Below, in pieces: positions 8,174 to 17,490 of a stretch of 64,000 nt of DNA (position 1 is its first letter; every line of letters begins with the position of its first letter). Below the pieces are notes generated by a model. That model was given only the letters and a program-made list of their open reading frames with translations. It ran no database searches and was not told the origin of the DNA. The stretch is taken from NCBI GenBank assembly GCA_943789485.1, contig CALSUH010000007.1:62001-126000 (forward strand), in the 5' to 3' direction. The DNA comes from an uncultured Pseudomonadales bacterium. Lineage in GTDB: Bacteria; Pseudomonadota; Gammaproteobacteria; Pseudomonadales; Pseudohongiellaceae. Position numbers and translations under genes: made by a program.

Positions 8174-9544
8174 ATGCGTAATTTTCTCATTTTTTTTAGT
8201 TTTATAGGTTTCATAAGCACCCATGCTATATCGCAAGACTCTCAACTCCAATCCTATGCACTGGTCGGCGGAATGCTGATCGATGGCTACGAGGCGCCAG
8301 CTGTACACAACGCTGTAGTGCTCGTAAGTGGCAACCGCATCATTGCAGCTGGGCCTGCACACAAAGTCACGATCCCTGATGGCACACCAATAATAGACAC
8401 GCGCGGCAAAACCATAATGCCCGGACTAATTGACATGCATATGCACCTGGACCTAATCGGTCACGGGGACTACGACGAATATTACACACTCCTGGGCGGC
8501 ACCAGGCGCCTCGCGGAGGTCATGCCTATTGCTGCCAAGCATATGATGCGCGCAGGTGTCACGACTGGCGTTGATCTGGGCAGTCCATTTGATATTCTCG
8601 CTGTCCGCGAGAAAATTCGCGCAGGGGAAATCCCTGGGCCGCGTCTTACAATCTCTGGCCCCTGGATTACCCGTATCAAACTCGACGGTGTACCGGACAG
8701 CTATCAAATAGTCATCAACAGCTCTGAGGAGGCAGCCGCGAAAACGCTAGAATTAATAGATCAGGGCTCGGACGTTATCAAAATATGGCTAGGCCTCACA
8801 CTTGAAGATATGAAAGCTGTAGTCAATGCTGCGCACAGCAGAGGCGTCAAAGTACATGCACACCTTTATAAAGTACCTGCGATGGAAATGGCGATTGAAG
8901 CAGGCATTGACGTTTTACAGCACGTAGGCAGTGCCAAAATGCCGCCGTATCCCGCCGCTGTTTTACACAAAATTGCCGAAGACCGCATTCCGGTAGTACA
9001 AACTGTCGCGCACCGAATCTGGGTCTACCCCGCATCCCTCGAAAACCCAAGCAGGCTTGATAACCCTGAACTAGAGGCCGACATTCCTGTTGACATTTAT
9101 GCCGATATGCAGCGCAGCTTTAAAAATATCCGTGCCCTCTCCTACTTCAAAGACACACCGGACGAAATCCGCAACTCCACAATCAATGCACGCCAGTTCA
9201 TCGACGCTAACGCCTATATGGGTGTTGGTACTGATGCAGCTAGCCCCCTGAATTTTCATACAGAAGCCATGTGGCGAGAAATGTCTGCTTTGGTTGACAG
9301 CGGCATGACACCCGCCCGCGTGATAACTGCTGCCACCAAATCCGGCGCTGAAATACTGGGTAAAGGCGAGGAGCTAGGCACCATTGAAGCAGGCAAGCTC
9401 GCCGACATTATCATCATCGACGGCGATCCGCTATTTGATATCAACGCGCTTAAATATGTCGCTGTCACGATTAAGGACGGCCGTGTTTGGTTTGATAAAA
9501 AATACACCACCGATGCCCTCATTGAACTGGGTACCGCATTTTAG
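8174..9544 (+). CDS. Secreted amidohydrolase family protein
   Basis: 456 residues with an N-terminal signal peptide (hydrophobic core NFLIFFSFIGFISTHAISQ). The metal-dependent hydrolase fold is shown by the small N-terminal beta domain (ALVGGMLIDGYEAPAVHNAVVLVSGNRI), the metal-binding motif MPGLIDMHMHLDL (His-x-His, about 83-95), the VHAHLY and VLQHVG histidine strands, and the GVGTDAAS aspartate motif around 350. The C-terminal GTIEAGKLADIIIIDGDPL returns to the beta domain. Family members hydrolyse amide or C-N bonds, including imidazolone and dipeptides. Exported members often act on small peptides or cyclic amides. The S9 peptidase and serine hydrolase downstream point to peptide or amide catabolism; the precise substrate is unknown. 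Confidence 0.9.
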   Translation: MRNFLIFFSFIGFISTHAISQDSQLQSYALVGGMLIDGYEAPAVHNAVVLVSGNRIIAAGPAHKVTIPDGTPIIDTRGKTIMPGLIDMHMHLDLIGHGDYDEYYTLLGGTRRLAEVMPIAAKHMMRAGVTTGVDLGSPFDILAVREKIRAGEIPGPRLTISGPWITRIKLDGVPDSYQIVINSSEEAAAKTLELIDQGSDVIKIWLGLTLEDMKAVVNAAHSRGVKVHAHLYKVPAMEMAIEAGIDVLQHVGSAKMPPYPAAVLHKIAEDRIPVVQTVAHRIWVYPASLENPSRLDNPELEADIPVDIYADMQRSFKNIRALSYFKDTPDEIRNSTINARQFIDANAYMGVGTDAASPLNFHTEAMWREMSALVDSGMTPARVITAATKSGAEILGKGEELGTIEAGKLADIIIIDGDPLFDINALKYVAVTIKDGRVWFDKKYTTDALIELGTAF

Positions 9545-9581
9545 AAATAGCGAGGTATTTCAACAGGGAATGATTCCATTT

Positions 9582-9651
9582 CCTAAAAGTAAATACAGCC
9601 TTATTGCGCGCAAACTTCATTTTGTGATGTCAAAATTGCTGTATTTTTAGG
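9582..9651 (+). terminator. Inverted repeat, likely terminator after amidohydrolase
   Basis: CCTAAAA(GTAA)ATACAGC near 9582-9599 pairs with GCTGTATTTTTAGG at 9638-9651, with a four-base bulge and a long loop. The downstream arm itself contains a T run. It lies about 40 bases after the amidohydrolase stop and 75 bases before the S9 peptidase. Confidence 0.4.
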
Positions 9652-9727
9652 TGTACTCAACTTACTCTAACTGCAGCAATATCCAAGCAGCAGCCATATT
9701 GAACAACTGTTATAGGAATTCTCGGTG

Positions 9728-11761
9728 ATGAAAAAGAATCTGAAAATCAAAGGCTTTGCCCTTCTTTCCATACTCCTGCCTCTATTTGCCCAAGCTCAGG
9801 ATGAATCACAGCCAGTGACAATTGACGATCTCATGGCGCTGCAATCCCTATCGAGTCCGCAGATTAGCCCAGACGGTGAATGGGTGGCCTATGTCGTTCG
9901 CTCTCGAGATATGGAGGAGGACAAATCGAATACACAGGTTTTCATGGTTGCCACCAGCGGGGGTGAGCCTATTCCCATGACTGATAAGGAAACATCTGCA
10001 AGTGATCCTCAGTGGAGCCCCGATGGACGTTTTCTCTCCTTTACTGCCAGCAAAGGAGAGGGTGCTAAAACTCAAATTTGGACTTTAAACCGTTTAGGCG
10101 GTGAAGCTGTTCAATTAACAGATGTCATATCCGGTGTTAGAGATTATGCCTGGTCACCCGATGGTAGCCGGCTACTGCTAACTCTAACCGACCCCAAGCC
10201 CGCCGACTTGACCGAAGACAAAGATGACGATGATAAAGCTGTTCCCTACGTTATTGATCGGATGCAATTTAAACAAGACTATAGCGGTTACCTAGATCGC
10301 AGGCGTACACATGTTTATGTGTACACGCTAGATAGCGAAACAACTACTCAACTCACCTTTGGTGACTATGATGACTCCAATCCCGTATGGAGCCCCGATA
10401 GCAAATCTATAGCGTTGGTCAGTGATCGCTCTGACAACCCCGACCTTAACTATGGCACAGATATATTTGTTGTAAATGTAGATGACGAGGATCCCGTTCT
10501 AACTCAGATAACCTCAAATCCGGGACGTGATTTTTCCCCAGCTTTTAGTCCTGACAGCAAAAGCATTGCTTATGTAACCTCTAGCGGGCCCGACGTTGGC
10601 GGCTCTGCTTTGACACCAACAAAGTATCTTGCCGTGACTGAAATTGGCGCCGATCAACGCTCTATTTTAACGGGCAATCTTGATCGAAGTGTTTCCAGTC
10701 CTGAATACTCCAGTAACGGCCGAGATATTTATTTTCGCCTGGAAGACAGCGGTATGAACCACTTTGCCAGAGTAAGAGCGCGCGGCGGTGACATTGTACG
10801 CGAGGTAAGTAATGAGGTTAGCGTTCGAGATTTTACGCGTGGTGGCGGTAGAACAGTACTTGCAATGACCAACGCAGACACGCCGACTGAACTGTATAGC
10901 TATGATGACGATGCGTTAACACGCCTTACTTTTCTTAGCGATGATTCACTTTCTAGTGTGGCTCGTGCCGAAGTTGAGAAACTGCGTTTTAACAGTGCTG
11001 ACGGCACACCGATAGAAGCATTCTTAGTTAAGCCTGTTGGATACCAAGCAGGGACACGTTACCCGACAATACTCTGGTTGCACGGTGGCCCCGCATCACA
11101 GTTTAGCTTTGGCTATAACGATACTGCCCAACTTTTTGCTGCTAATGGCTATGCTGTAATTCTGCCCAACCCGCGCGGTTCAACCGGCTATGGCAGTGAG
11201 TTTGCTCACGGTACAGTGGCGGCATGGGGTGAAAATGATTTCGACGATGTTATGGCGGCAATCGACCACGGTATCGAAATAGGCGTTGTTGACTCTCAGC
11301 GCACAGGGGTCGGTGGGTGGTCCTACGGAGGCATTCTAACTAACTACGTTATAACTCAAACTCAACGCTTCAAAGCAGCTATGTCCGGCGCTAGCCTCGG
11401 CCTAGTGACATCAAACTATGGCCATGATCAATATCAGCTCATGTATGAACTTGAGTTCGGTCTACCTTGGGAGAACCCTCAGTTATGGGCCGAGTTATCA
11501 CCTTTTAATAAAGTGCAGAATATCACGACCCCAACTCTATGGATGGGTGGCGAAGTGGATTGGAATGTACCGATTAATAATTCCGAGCAAATGTATATCG
11601 CAATGAAACGCCTAGGCCAGGAAACCCAGTTAGTAGTTTATCCAGATGAACACCACGGCATTCGCCGTCCAAGCTTTCAAAAAGACAGGTTTGAACGCTG
11701 GATTAGGTGGTACGATCGGTACTTAAAGCCTGCGCCCTTGGTTAGTGATTTAGATAACTAA
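9728..11761 (+). CDS. Secreted S9 family peptidase (prolyl oligopeptidase-like)
   Basis: About 677 residues from ATG 9728; a GTG sits one codon earlier. A signal peptide (FALLSILLPLFAQAQ) is followed by an N-terminal propeller built from repeated SPDG/SPDS blades (about 50-300) and a C-terminal alpha/beta-hydrolase domain. The nucleophile is Ser532 in GGWSYGG, with the acid in GGEVDWNVP and the histidine in YPDEHHGI, giving a complete triad. The oxyanion region reads HGGPASQF. Such enzymes cleave short peptides, often N-terminal dipeptides or after proline, in the periplasm. Its neighbours, an amidohydrolase and a serine hydrolase, support a role in peptide or amide scavenging. The 16-base gap to the next gene suggests co-transcription. 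Confidence 0.92.
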   Translation: MKKNLKIKGFALLSILLPLFAQAQDESQPVTIDDLMALQSLSSPQISPDGEWVAYVVRSRDMEEDKSNTQVFMVATSGGEPIPMTDKETSASDPQWSPDGRFLSFTASKGEGAKTQIWTLNRLGGEAVQLTDVISGVRDYAWSPDGSRLLLTLTDPKPADLTEDKDDDDKAVPYVIDRMQFKQDYSGYLDRRRTHVYVYTLDSETTTQLTFGDYDDSNPVWSPDSKSIALVSDRSDNPDLNYGTDIFVVNVDDEDPVLTQITSNPGRDFSPAFSPDSKSIAYVTSSGPDVGGSALTPTKYLAVTEIGADQRSILTGNLDRSVSSPEYSSNGRDIYFRLEDSGMNHFARVRARGGDIVREVSNEVSVRDFTRGGGRTVLAMTNADTPTELYSYDDDALTRLTFLSDDSLSSVARAEVEKLRFNSADGTPIEAFLVKPVGYQAGTRYPTILWLHGGPASQFSFGYNDTAQLFAANGYAVILPNPRGSTGYGSEFAHGTVAAWGENDFDDVMAAIDHGIEIGVVDSQRTGVGGWSYGGILTNYVITQTQRFKAAMSGASLGLVTSNYGHDQYQLMYELEFGLPWENPQLWAELSPFNKVQNITTPTLWMGGEVDWNVPINNSEQMYIAMKRLGQETQLVVYPDEHHGIRRPSFQKDRFERWIRWYDRYLKPAPLVSDLDN

Positions 11762-11777
11762 GGCTCAGGAAATTATA

Positions 11778-13052
11778 ATGAAAAAATCCAACTGGTTTTC
11801 CGCTGCGATTAATTTTTCTCTCGGCACAGTGATCATACTACTCGCCTCCAATTCTGTGCTAGCACAAGGCCAAAGCGCGCTAGAGGAAATGCGCGAGCTC
11901 TATCAAATGCACACACCAAAGAATTTCGATGATGGTGGATTGATCAGTCGCTATGTGTGGAAGAACTTTGCTTCTTTCTACCCACACGCAACTATCGCCC
12001 GCACATCTGCCACACGACCCTTAAGGGTTTCCACTATGAATGCAGTGGCAAGTTTTCAAGTCACAACCGAATCGGGTGTTTCGTCGCTTCATGACTATGT
12101 AAATAGCAGCCCCTTAGTCGATGGCTTAATTATATTAGCTGGCGGCAACGTCGTGTACGAATCGTATCCAGCCATGGAGCCCTTTGAAAGACATCTAGGC
12201 TGGTCTGTCACCAAGGTCATAGTCTCGACTGCACTGGCTGCACTAGAGCAGCAGGGCAAGGTGGATATGAACATGCCCGCAGAGATTTATGTGCCTGAAC
12301 TCAGTGGCAGCCAATGGCAAGGCATTAGCCTAAGAAACATAGCGAATATGGCTTCAGGGATTTCCTGTTTGGACAGTGATGGTTATCAAAACACAGAATC
12401 GTGTATCTATCGCTATGAAGAATCTCTAGGGCTCACCGCGCCGGTTAATCCACCAACAGCAACACTCGAAAATTTAACCAACATGAGACGCCATCTACCT
12501 GCCGGTGAAAAGTATGAATATGTCTCAGCAAATACATTCGTAATCGGTCTGGTAGTGGCGAACGTAACCGGTCAGCCACTTTGGCTGGCATTGCAGGACT
12601 TGGTTTGGAACAAGATTGGTGCCGAGGCCGATGGCCTGATGATGATTAGCCCCGACGGAACTCCTGCCACCCACGGAGGAATATCAGCTCGCCTTAGGGA
12701 TGTCGCTCGTTTCGGACAAATTTTTACCTCAGATAGTGGACTTGGAGTTATAGGCAAGAGTTATAGGCCGGGCCTTGGTTTAGACAAAGGCATAGCCTTT
12801 GACACCGCCCAGCGCGAAGCTTTGGAGCAAATTTTTCCCGGTGATGCACCGAGTCACGCGGCTTGGCAATGGGACATGATCTGGCCTGACGGCGCCATGT
12901 TCAAAGGTGGCTATTCGGGCCAAGGAATTTTCGTAGATCCCAATCAAGACGTGGTAATCGCTTGGTATGGCACGGACAGTATCGAGGGAGAACAAAACAG
13001 CTTGCTACCCATATCCCGCCGATTAGCTGAATCAATTTTGTTCGAAAATTGA
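11778..13052 (+). CDS. Secreted serine hydrolase (class C beta-lactamase/esterase fold)
   Basis: 424 residues with a signal peptide (cleavage near SVLAQGQ). The catalytic S143-V-T-K146 motif is embedded in HLGWSVTKVIVST, the second motif is YVSAN in KYEYVSANTFVIG, and the KTG-equivalent region is GGYSGQGIFV near the C-terminus. This is the penicillin-binding-protein/beta-lactamase fold used by many periplasmic esterases, amidases and D-amino-acid peptidases. Nothing indicates antibiotic resistance specifically. It starts 16 bases after the S9 peptidase stop and is likely translated from the same transcript. Confidence 0.9.
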   Translation: MKKSNWFSAAINFSLGTVIILLASNSVLAQGQSALEEMRELYQMHTPKNFDDGGLISRYVWKNFASFYPHATIARTSATRPLRVSTMNAVASFQVTTESGVSSLHDYVNSSPLVDGLIILAGGNVVYESYPAMEPFERHLGWSVTKVIVSTALAALEQQGKVDMNMPAEIYVPELSGSQWQGISLRNIANMASGISCLDSDGYQNTESCIYRYEESLGLTAPVNPPTATLENLTNMRRHLPAGEKYEYVSANTFVIGLVVANVTGQPLWLALQDLVWNKIGAEADGLMMISPDGTPATHGGISARLRDVARFGQIFTSDSGLGVIGKSYRPGLGLDKGIAFDTAQREALEQIFPGDAPSHAAWQWDMIWPDGAMFKGGYSGQGIFVDPNQDVVIAWYGTDSIEGEQNSLLPISRRLAESILFEN

Positions 13053-13072
13053 ACGAATAATAAATAGGAATA

Positions 13073-13100
13073 GGTAGGGTCAGAGTAAAAATGCAGTTGT
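13073..13100 (+). repeat. Single copy of GGGTCAGAGTAAA element
   Basis: GGGTCAGAGTAAA at 13077-13089 matches the arm of the perfect palindrome at 38407-38464. The reverse arm is missing here, so it looks like a half or decayed copy. Short GGGGTCAGAGTAAA-type repeats are, as I recall, common REP-like elements near Y1-type transposases in gammaproteobacteria; no such transposase is in this window. Confidence 0.45.
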
Positions 13101-13155
13101 AGCAAGAGAATATGAGCGCGCCCTTATGCTTTTCGTCTTTTCGGCGCATCAAACT

Positions 13156-14247
13156 TTAGCGAATATCCTCCAGCGCAACATAATCCATATCAAAACCAAA
13201 CGCTCGAGGTGAGGTCACCTTAAGAGCCGCTTCCGTTCGATAGTGATGAGTACAGCCTATGCCAAAAACAGCAACTCGCTGTCCATAGCGCATACGTTCG
13301 GCATTCAGTGGACGACTCGTCTCTTGTTCAACTATGCAAATAAGATCGGGTACCGATGCAACTACTTGATCACCTACCTTAGCTACAAGGTACTCATTTT
13401 TTATCAGTAAGGTCATCGGCTCCAAATTCGCATCAAAACTTTGCAGTGCGGCTGAACCAACATCATAACCACCAATAATTTTCCGCTCACTGTCTACTAC
13501 CTTGCCAGTGTATAACCTTTTAACAGCACCATACTGCGTGTTAGCAAACAGACTAATGAGCTCTGACTCAATCGCATCAATCGAGCCATTGTGATTTCTT
13601 AACAATTGGCCAAGTTTTGTGGCAAAACTAATTGTTTTGGGAACGGCTGCTTCTGAGGCTTGCTTGCCCGTCATGCCATGCTCGGCAGAGCTGATCATGC
13701 CGCCCATTGCGACTGCCATAGCGCGAATATGCTTCTCGAACGTGAGCGGATCATTGCAGTGAAGAACCGCGCTGTTACCCCAAGAATCCATTAATACGGC
13801 GGGAGTTGGCTTCACTCCATAGAGTGGAAACGTCATCATTTGAGCTTCCGGCAACGCCCGTCCCATACCATCTCCATCAATGCAAGGCACCCCACGTACT
13901 GCTGCCACCGTAAGCGGGATAGTGCTATTACCACCACCCACTTCAAAGGGTATAACAGCGTCTATTTTCCGTCCGGTTTGCTGCTCATAGGCATCGAATG
14001 CCTTAACCGCTTCATCTTCAGTAGGTAGTTGTTCCAAGGTCACGGTGGGTGCTCCCACCATGCCAATACTCACCACATTAAAATCATCTGGTATCTCTTC
14101 AGGCGCCATCAAGTTAGCTGGGCCGTGCTTTTCAAGCAATCTTTCGGCTGCCAACTGAGAAACGTAGGGATCGCCTCCCCCACCCGTTGCAAGAAATGCC
14201 GCACCGCAACATAAATCCTTTATATCTTTCGCTGAAATTTGTTTCAT
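13156..14247 (-). CDS. DUF917 domain protein (hydantoinase-associated)
   Basis: 363 residues, cytoplasmic, no signal. The N-terminus ISAKDIKDLCCGAAFLATGGGGDPY and the central VGGGNSTIPLTVAAVRGVPCIDGDGMGRALPE are hallmarks of DUF917, now linked to S-methyl-thiohydantoin desulfurase-type proteins and usually encoded beside hydantoinase/oxoprolinase genes. Its start codon overlaps the hydantoinase stop (ATGA), so the two are translationally coupled and probably act on the same cyclic amide. It is the last gene of a three-gene operon with an NCS1 permease. The exact reaction is unproven. Confidence 0.88.
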   Translation of the reverse strand: MKQISAKDIKDLCCGAAFLATGGGGDPYVSQLAAERLLEKHGPANLMAPEEIPDDFNVVSIGMVGAPTVTLEQLPTEDEAVKAFDAYEQQTGRKIDAVIPFEVGGGNSTIPLTVAAVRGVPCIDGDGMGRALPEAQMMTFPLYGVKPTPAVLMDSWGNSAVLHCNDPLTFEKHIRAMAVAMGGMISSAEHGMTGKQASEAAVPKTISFATKLGQLLRNHNGSIDAIESELISLFANTQYGAVKRLYTGKVVDSERKIIGGYDVGSAALQSFDANLEPMTLLIKNEYLVAKVGDQVVASVPDLICIVEQETSRPLNAERMRYGQRVAVFGIGCTHHYRTEAALKVTSPRAFGFDMDYVALEDIR

Positions 14248-15794
14248 GACTCCACCAACTGTTTTAATTCTCCCACGACTTTGATCCGTAGCCGCACTGC
14301 ATTGTCATCCATATAACTCATTGGTGTTTCTTCTACATCAAGTACTCGAAGCGAGTTACCATCTGCTCCGGCGAGCACAGCTTTGTCTTTCGCTTCCTGA
14401 GTGCTCTTAGCAATCGCGTCTTCGCGCTTTATTTTGCTGTAACTAATAATGGACTCAACTTCTCCGCCCACTTGCGCAATAGCAGCGCCAATCGCGTTTG
14501 CCACATCTGCATGTTCGGGACAGACTACTTTGGAGGCTGAATTCAACTGCTGTGACACCAGAATCGAACCACCACCTACCAAAATAACAGGTACTGGATC
14601 GTCGCTAGGACGCATTCTATCGATCGCATCGTCAATTAGTCGATGCATTTCATCACCAGCCGCCTCAATCATCTCAGGCTTTAAGTGAGCAACTTTTTGC
14701 ATGTCGCCTATAGAGTGAAGCCCTGCAGCCACAACGATATCTGTTGCCGTTACTTGATTTCCACCAAAGACCAAACCTTCAGTTACCAATCGATGACCAA
14801 CCGATTTTGGTCCAACAGAAGTACCATCAGCCGAAACTAAACTACCTCCACCTACTCCAATGGCCATAATATCTGGCATGCGAAAATTAGTACGTATGCC
14901 ACCTACATCAATGAAACTATTACTCTCCCTGGGAAAACCGTTTGCCAATACACCGACATCTGATGTTGTGCCCCCAATATCCACAACAATCGCATCGCTA
15001 ATTTGCGAAAGCATAGCCGCTCCCCGCAGCGAATTGGTCGGCCCGCTGGCGAATGTCAACGCTGGGTAATTGGCAATGTAATCAGCCGACATCAACGTGC
15101 CATCATTTTGACTCACGAAGAAGGGACAATCTATTTGTCTCTCGATTAGAGCTTGCTTCATGCTACTAACCACAGTATCTGCAAGAGAACCTAATGCAGC
15201 ATTGAGCAGCGCTGCATTCTCCCTCTCCAATAGTCCCAATCTGCCTATTTCATGGCTTAGAGTAATATTAGCATTCGGTATCTCTGCTCTTATCTTGTTA
15301 GCTATATACACCTCATGCGCGGGATTCATCGGTGAAAATGCTGCAGCAACGGCAATAGATTCTATTCCCTTGTGCGCGATATCTTTGATGACAGATCGAA
15401 TTTCCACATCATCCAGGGCATGAATCTCATCGCCACTGAAGGTATGACCTCCTTTAATAGAATAGACATGGTTGCCAAGTGAATTAGCTATATCTTCAGG
15501 CCAGTCACACTGGGGTGGTATCCCTGTTCCGGTAGGTAAACACGCGCGGATAATTGCAGTGCAGCTCAAATGCTTTCGTTCAATGACAGCGTTGGTAAAA
15601 TGAGTGGTACCTATCATTACAGCAGACACATCACTAGGCTTTAATGACGCGCCGAACATGACTGCATCCAAAGCGTTCACAATCCCTTCTTTCACATCAG
15701 CAGAGGTAAGTGCTTTGTGGGTTGCTAATATCTCCGAGCCAGAAAGCACCACAGCATCGGTATGGGTGCCACCAACATCAATTCCTATCTTCAC
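14244..15794 (-). CDS. Hydantoinase/oxoprolinase family protein (HyuA type)
   Basis: 516 residues. The N-terminus MKIGIDVGGTHTDAVVL is the actin-like ATPase phosphate-1 motif, and VVDIGGTTSDVGVLANG (around 270-287) is the second phosphate motif; GGVRTNFRMPD-like text (GGIRTNFRMPDIMAIGVGGGS) follows. These are diagnostic for ATP-dependent hydantoinase/5-oxoprolinase A subunits, which open cyclic amides such as hydantoins. No separate HyuB subunit is present; the DUF917 gene takes that place. The start is a GTG that overlaps the permease stop by four bases, and its own stop overlaps the DUF917 start. Confidence 0.92.
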   Translation of the reverse strand: MKIGIDVGGTHTDAVVLSGSEILATHKALTSADVKEGIVNALDAVMFGASLKPSDVSAVMIGTTHFTNAVIERKHLSCTAIIRACLPTGTGIPPQCDWPEDIANSLGNHVYSIKGGHTFSGDEIHALDDVEIRSVIKDIAHKGIESIAVAAAFSPMNPAHEVYIANKIRAEIPNANITLSHEIGRLGLLERENAALLNAALGSLADTVVSSMKQALIERQIDCPFFVSQNDGTLMSADYIANYPALTFASGPTNSLRGAAMLSQISDAIVVDIGGTTSDVGVLANGFPRESNSFIDVGGIRTNFRMPDIMAIGVGGGSLVSADGTSVGPKSVGHRLVTEGLVFGGNQVTATDIVVAAGLHSIGDMQKVAHLKPEMIEAAGDEMHRLIDDAIDRMRPSDDPVPVILVGGGSILVSQQLNSASKVVCPEHADVANAIGAAIAQVGGEVESIISYSKIKREDAIAKSTQEAKDKAVLAGADGNSLRVLDVEETPMSYMDDNAVRLRIKVVGELKQLVES

Positions 15795-17092
15795 AAGCTA
15801 TGTCCTTCGGCTCGCTCAAAGCGTGTTGGCCACGCTTTCAAACAAAGTAAATACAATGGAATAGTAATTAGCAGCGCATCAAGACTAGCGATGCCTGTTA
15901 TTGATACTTCAAACCAAAATGCTAAAACTGATATAACCGTTGCTGTAACCCAGGCCACTAAAGCGGCCTTATCATAGTCTTCAACTTTTTCTAGCATATC
16001 CAAGTCAAAGGCTGTTCGTTTAAGTAAAAAGTAATCGGTGAGATAGACGCCAGCAATTGGTGGAACGATAACTCCCAGCCATTCTAGAAAAGAGATGAAG
16101 TAATCCGCCAAACCAGCCACAGCTATAGCGGTGCCAAATATGCCGCAGAAAATCATCAACTTCCATTCAGATAACTTCGGCAGTATGACCGCAACTGCTA
16201 AGGTTGTACTGTAAAGATTAACGCTATTGGTTGTCCATGTAGCAAAGACGAGAATGATAAATGCAGAAAATACAACACCCAACATGATCATATAAGCCAT
16301 AGGATCAAGCAAGCTTGTTGCAAGCGCAGGAAACACAGCAATTAGCATCGAAAATGAATTGCCAAGTCCGTTTCCAAGAATTGATGCCGTGATGCAGTCT
16401 TTAGTATTTCTTGCGTAACGAGATAGATCAGGCATCAACACAACACCAACTATAAGGCTTCCAATAATTGTAGAAACTGCCGTTGAGAAATAATCAGGAT
16501 CGTTTCCTGGAATATCGAGTAGGTCGCTAAAACTCACCGATGCCAAAGACAAATTGGCAACATAGATGAGGAATAGAATTAGAAGAGGGACCGCAAATAA
16601 GGAGAGTCGGTCAATCGCTTTAAAACCGAACAATGTTGTCATTAGGATTAGGGCGCTAGAGACTAATGTTAGGAGCCAAACAGGAGGCGAATATCCTAGA
16701 ATCTCAGAAAATGCTATTTCTAGTGTTTGCCCAAAAAAACCTGCGGTGACAGCAAACCAGCCAATAAGGGTTAGAGCAAGCAGAGCATTCACAAAATCTG
16801 CGCCACGGCGACCAAATACGAATTCGATGATGAGATAGCTACTAAGCCGAGTTTTTGCTCCAACGATCGCCGCAGGAATCGACATTGACGCCAGCACCAA
16901 ACTGGCGATACCAATTGCCTGAACTGTGCCGATGACACCGAGATTATTTGCCGCCGCTGCCCCCGTGTATAAACTAGGCAAAGTAAGACAAATGCCGAAG
17001 ATAACCAAACCAACTGACCACCCAGAGACCGTTTCATCCTCACGAACCTTAAGGCGGGCGCTCTCATCAAAAAGACTGGTTATATCAGTCAC
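15791..17092 (-). CDS. NCS1-family purine/cytosine/hydantoin permease
   Basis: 433 residues with about 12 hydrophobic segments and a cytoplasmic N-terminus, GTG start with an AGAGAG ribosome site. The N-terminal text WSVGLVIFGICLTLPSLYTGA and the internal GWFAVTAGFFGQTLE..LG segment are characteristic of the cytosine permease branch of NCS1 symporters. It would import a nucleobase, hydantoin or related ring compound with a cation. It is the first gene of the overlapped permease-hydantoinase-DUF917 operon, so its substrate is presumably the cyclic amide that the next two products degrade. Confidence 0.9.
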   Translation of the reverse strand: MTDITSLFDESARLKVREDETVSGWSVGLVIFGICLTLPSLYTGAAAANNLGVIGTVQAIGIASLVLASMSIPAAIVGAKTRLSSYLIIEFVFGRRGADFVNALLALTLIGWFAVTAGFFGQTLEIAFSEILGYSPPVWLLTLVSSALILMTTLFGFKAIDRLSLFAVPLLILFLIYVANLSLASVSFSDLLDIPGNDPDYFSTAVSTIIGSLIVGVVLMPDLSRYARNTKDCITASILGNGLGNSFSMLIAVFPALATSLLDPMAYMIMLGVVFSAFIILVFATWTTNSVNLYSTTLAVAVILPKLSEWKLMIFCGIFGTAIAVAGLADYFISFLEWLGVIVPPIAGVYLTDYFLLKRTAFDLDMLEKVEDYDKAALVAWVTATVISVLAFWFEVSITGIASLDALLITIPLYLLCLKAWPTRFERAEGHSL

Positions 17093-17490
17093 TGAACTCT
17101 CTCTTCATATCAATAGATTAGGATAATAGTTCATTGAATAGGTGATGTCTCGCTCAATATAAACCCTCTATCTGCGTTCGTGATTTCAATATCTGATGGT
17201 CAATCCCATAGCGAAAAATCATGGAGTTGGAGTGACTACATACTATCCCTTGTACTCGCCTCATCAGGAATCAAAACGGTCAGAGAATTTTGATCTTTGC
17301 ATTTGGGCAGGCGTAGTAAAATTTAGAGCAGTTGGTAAATTTTGAGAAATTAGAAAACTAATTTTGATTGCCTAATTTCTCGGAATACCATTTTCGTTGT
17401 CGCGCGTATTCCCAAGAAGGGTTTGGGGAAGTCTTTCTTCGAGAAGACCAAATCGAAACGCCCTTTGCTTTTAGAAACCGAGAGCTTATA
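17093..17490. other. Intergenic gap with an inverted repeat
   Basis: No coding remnant was recognised in these roughly 400 bases. It must hold the promoter of the permease operon. GAGAAATTAG (17344-17353) and CTAATTTCTC (17372-17381) are exact reverse complements with an 18-base spacer, and GTCTT/AAGAC flank a CTTCGAG core near 17435. Either may be an operator or a terminator; I see no defined regulator nearby. Confidence 0.35.
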
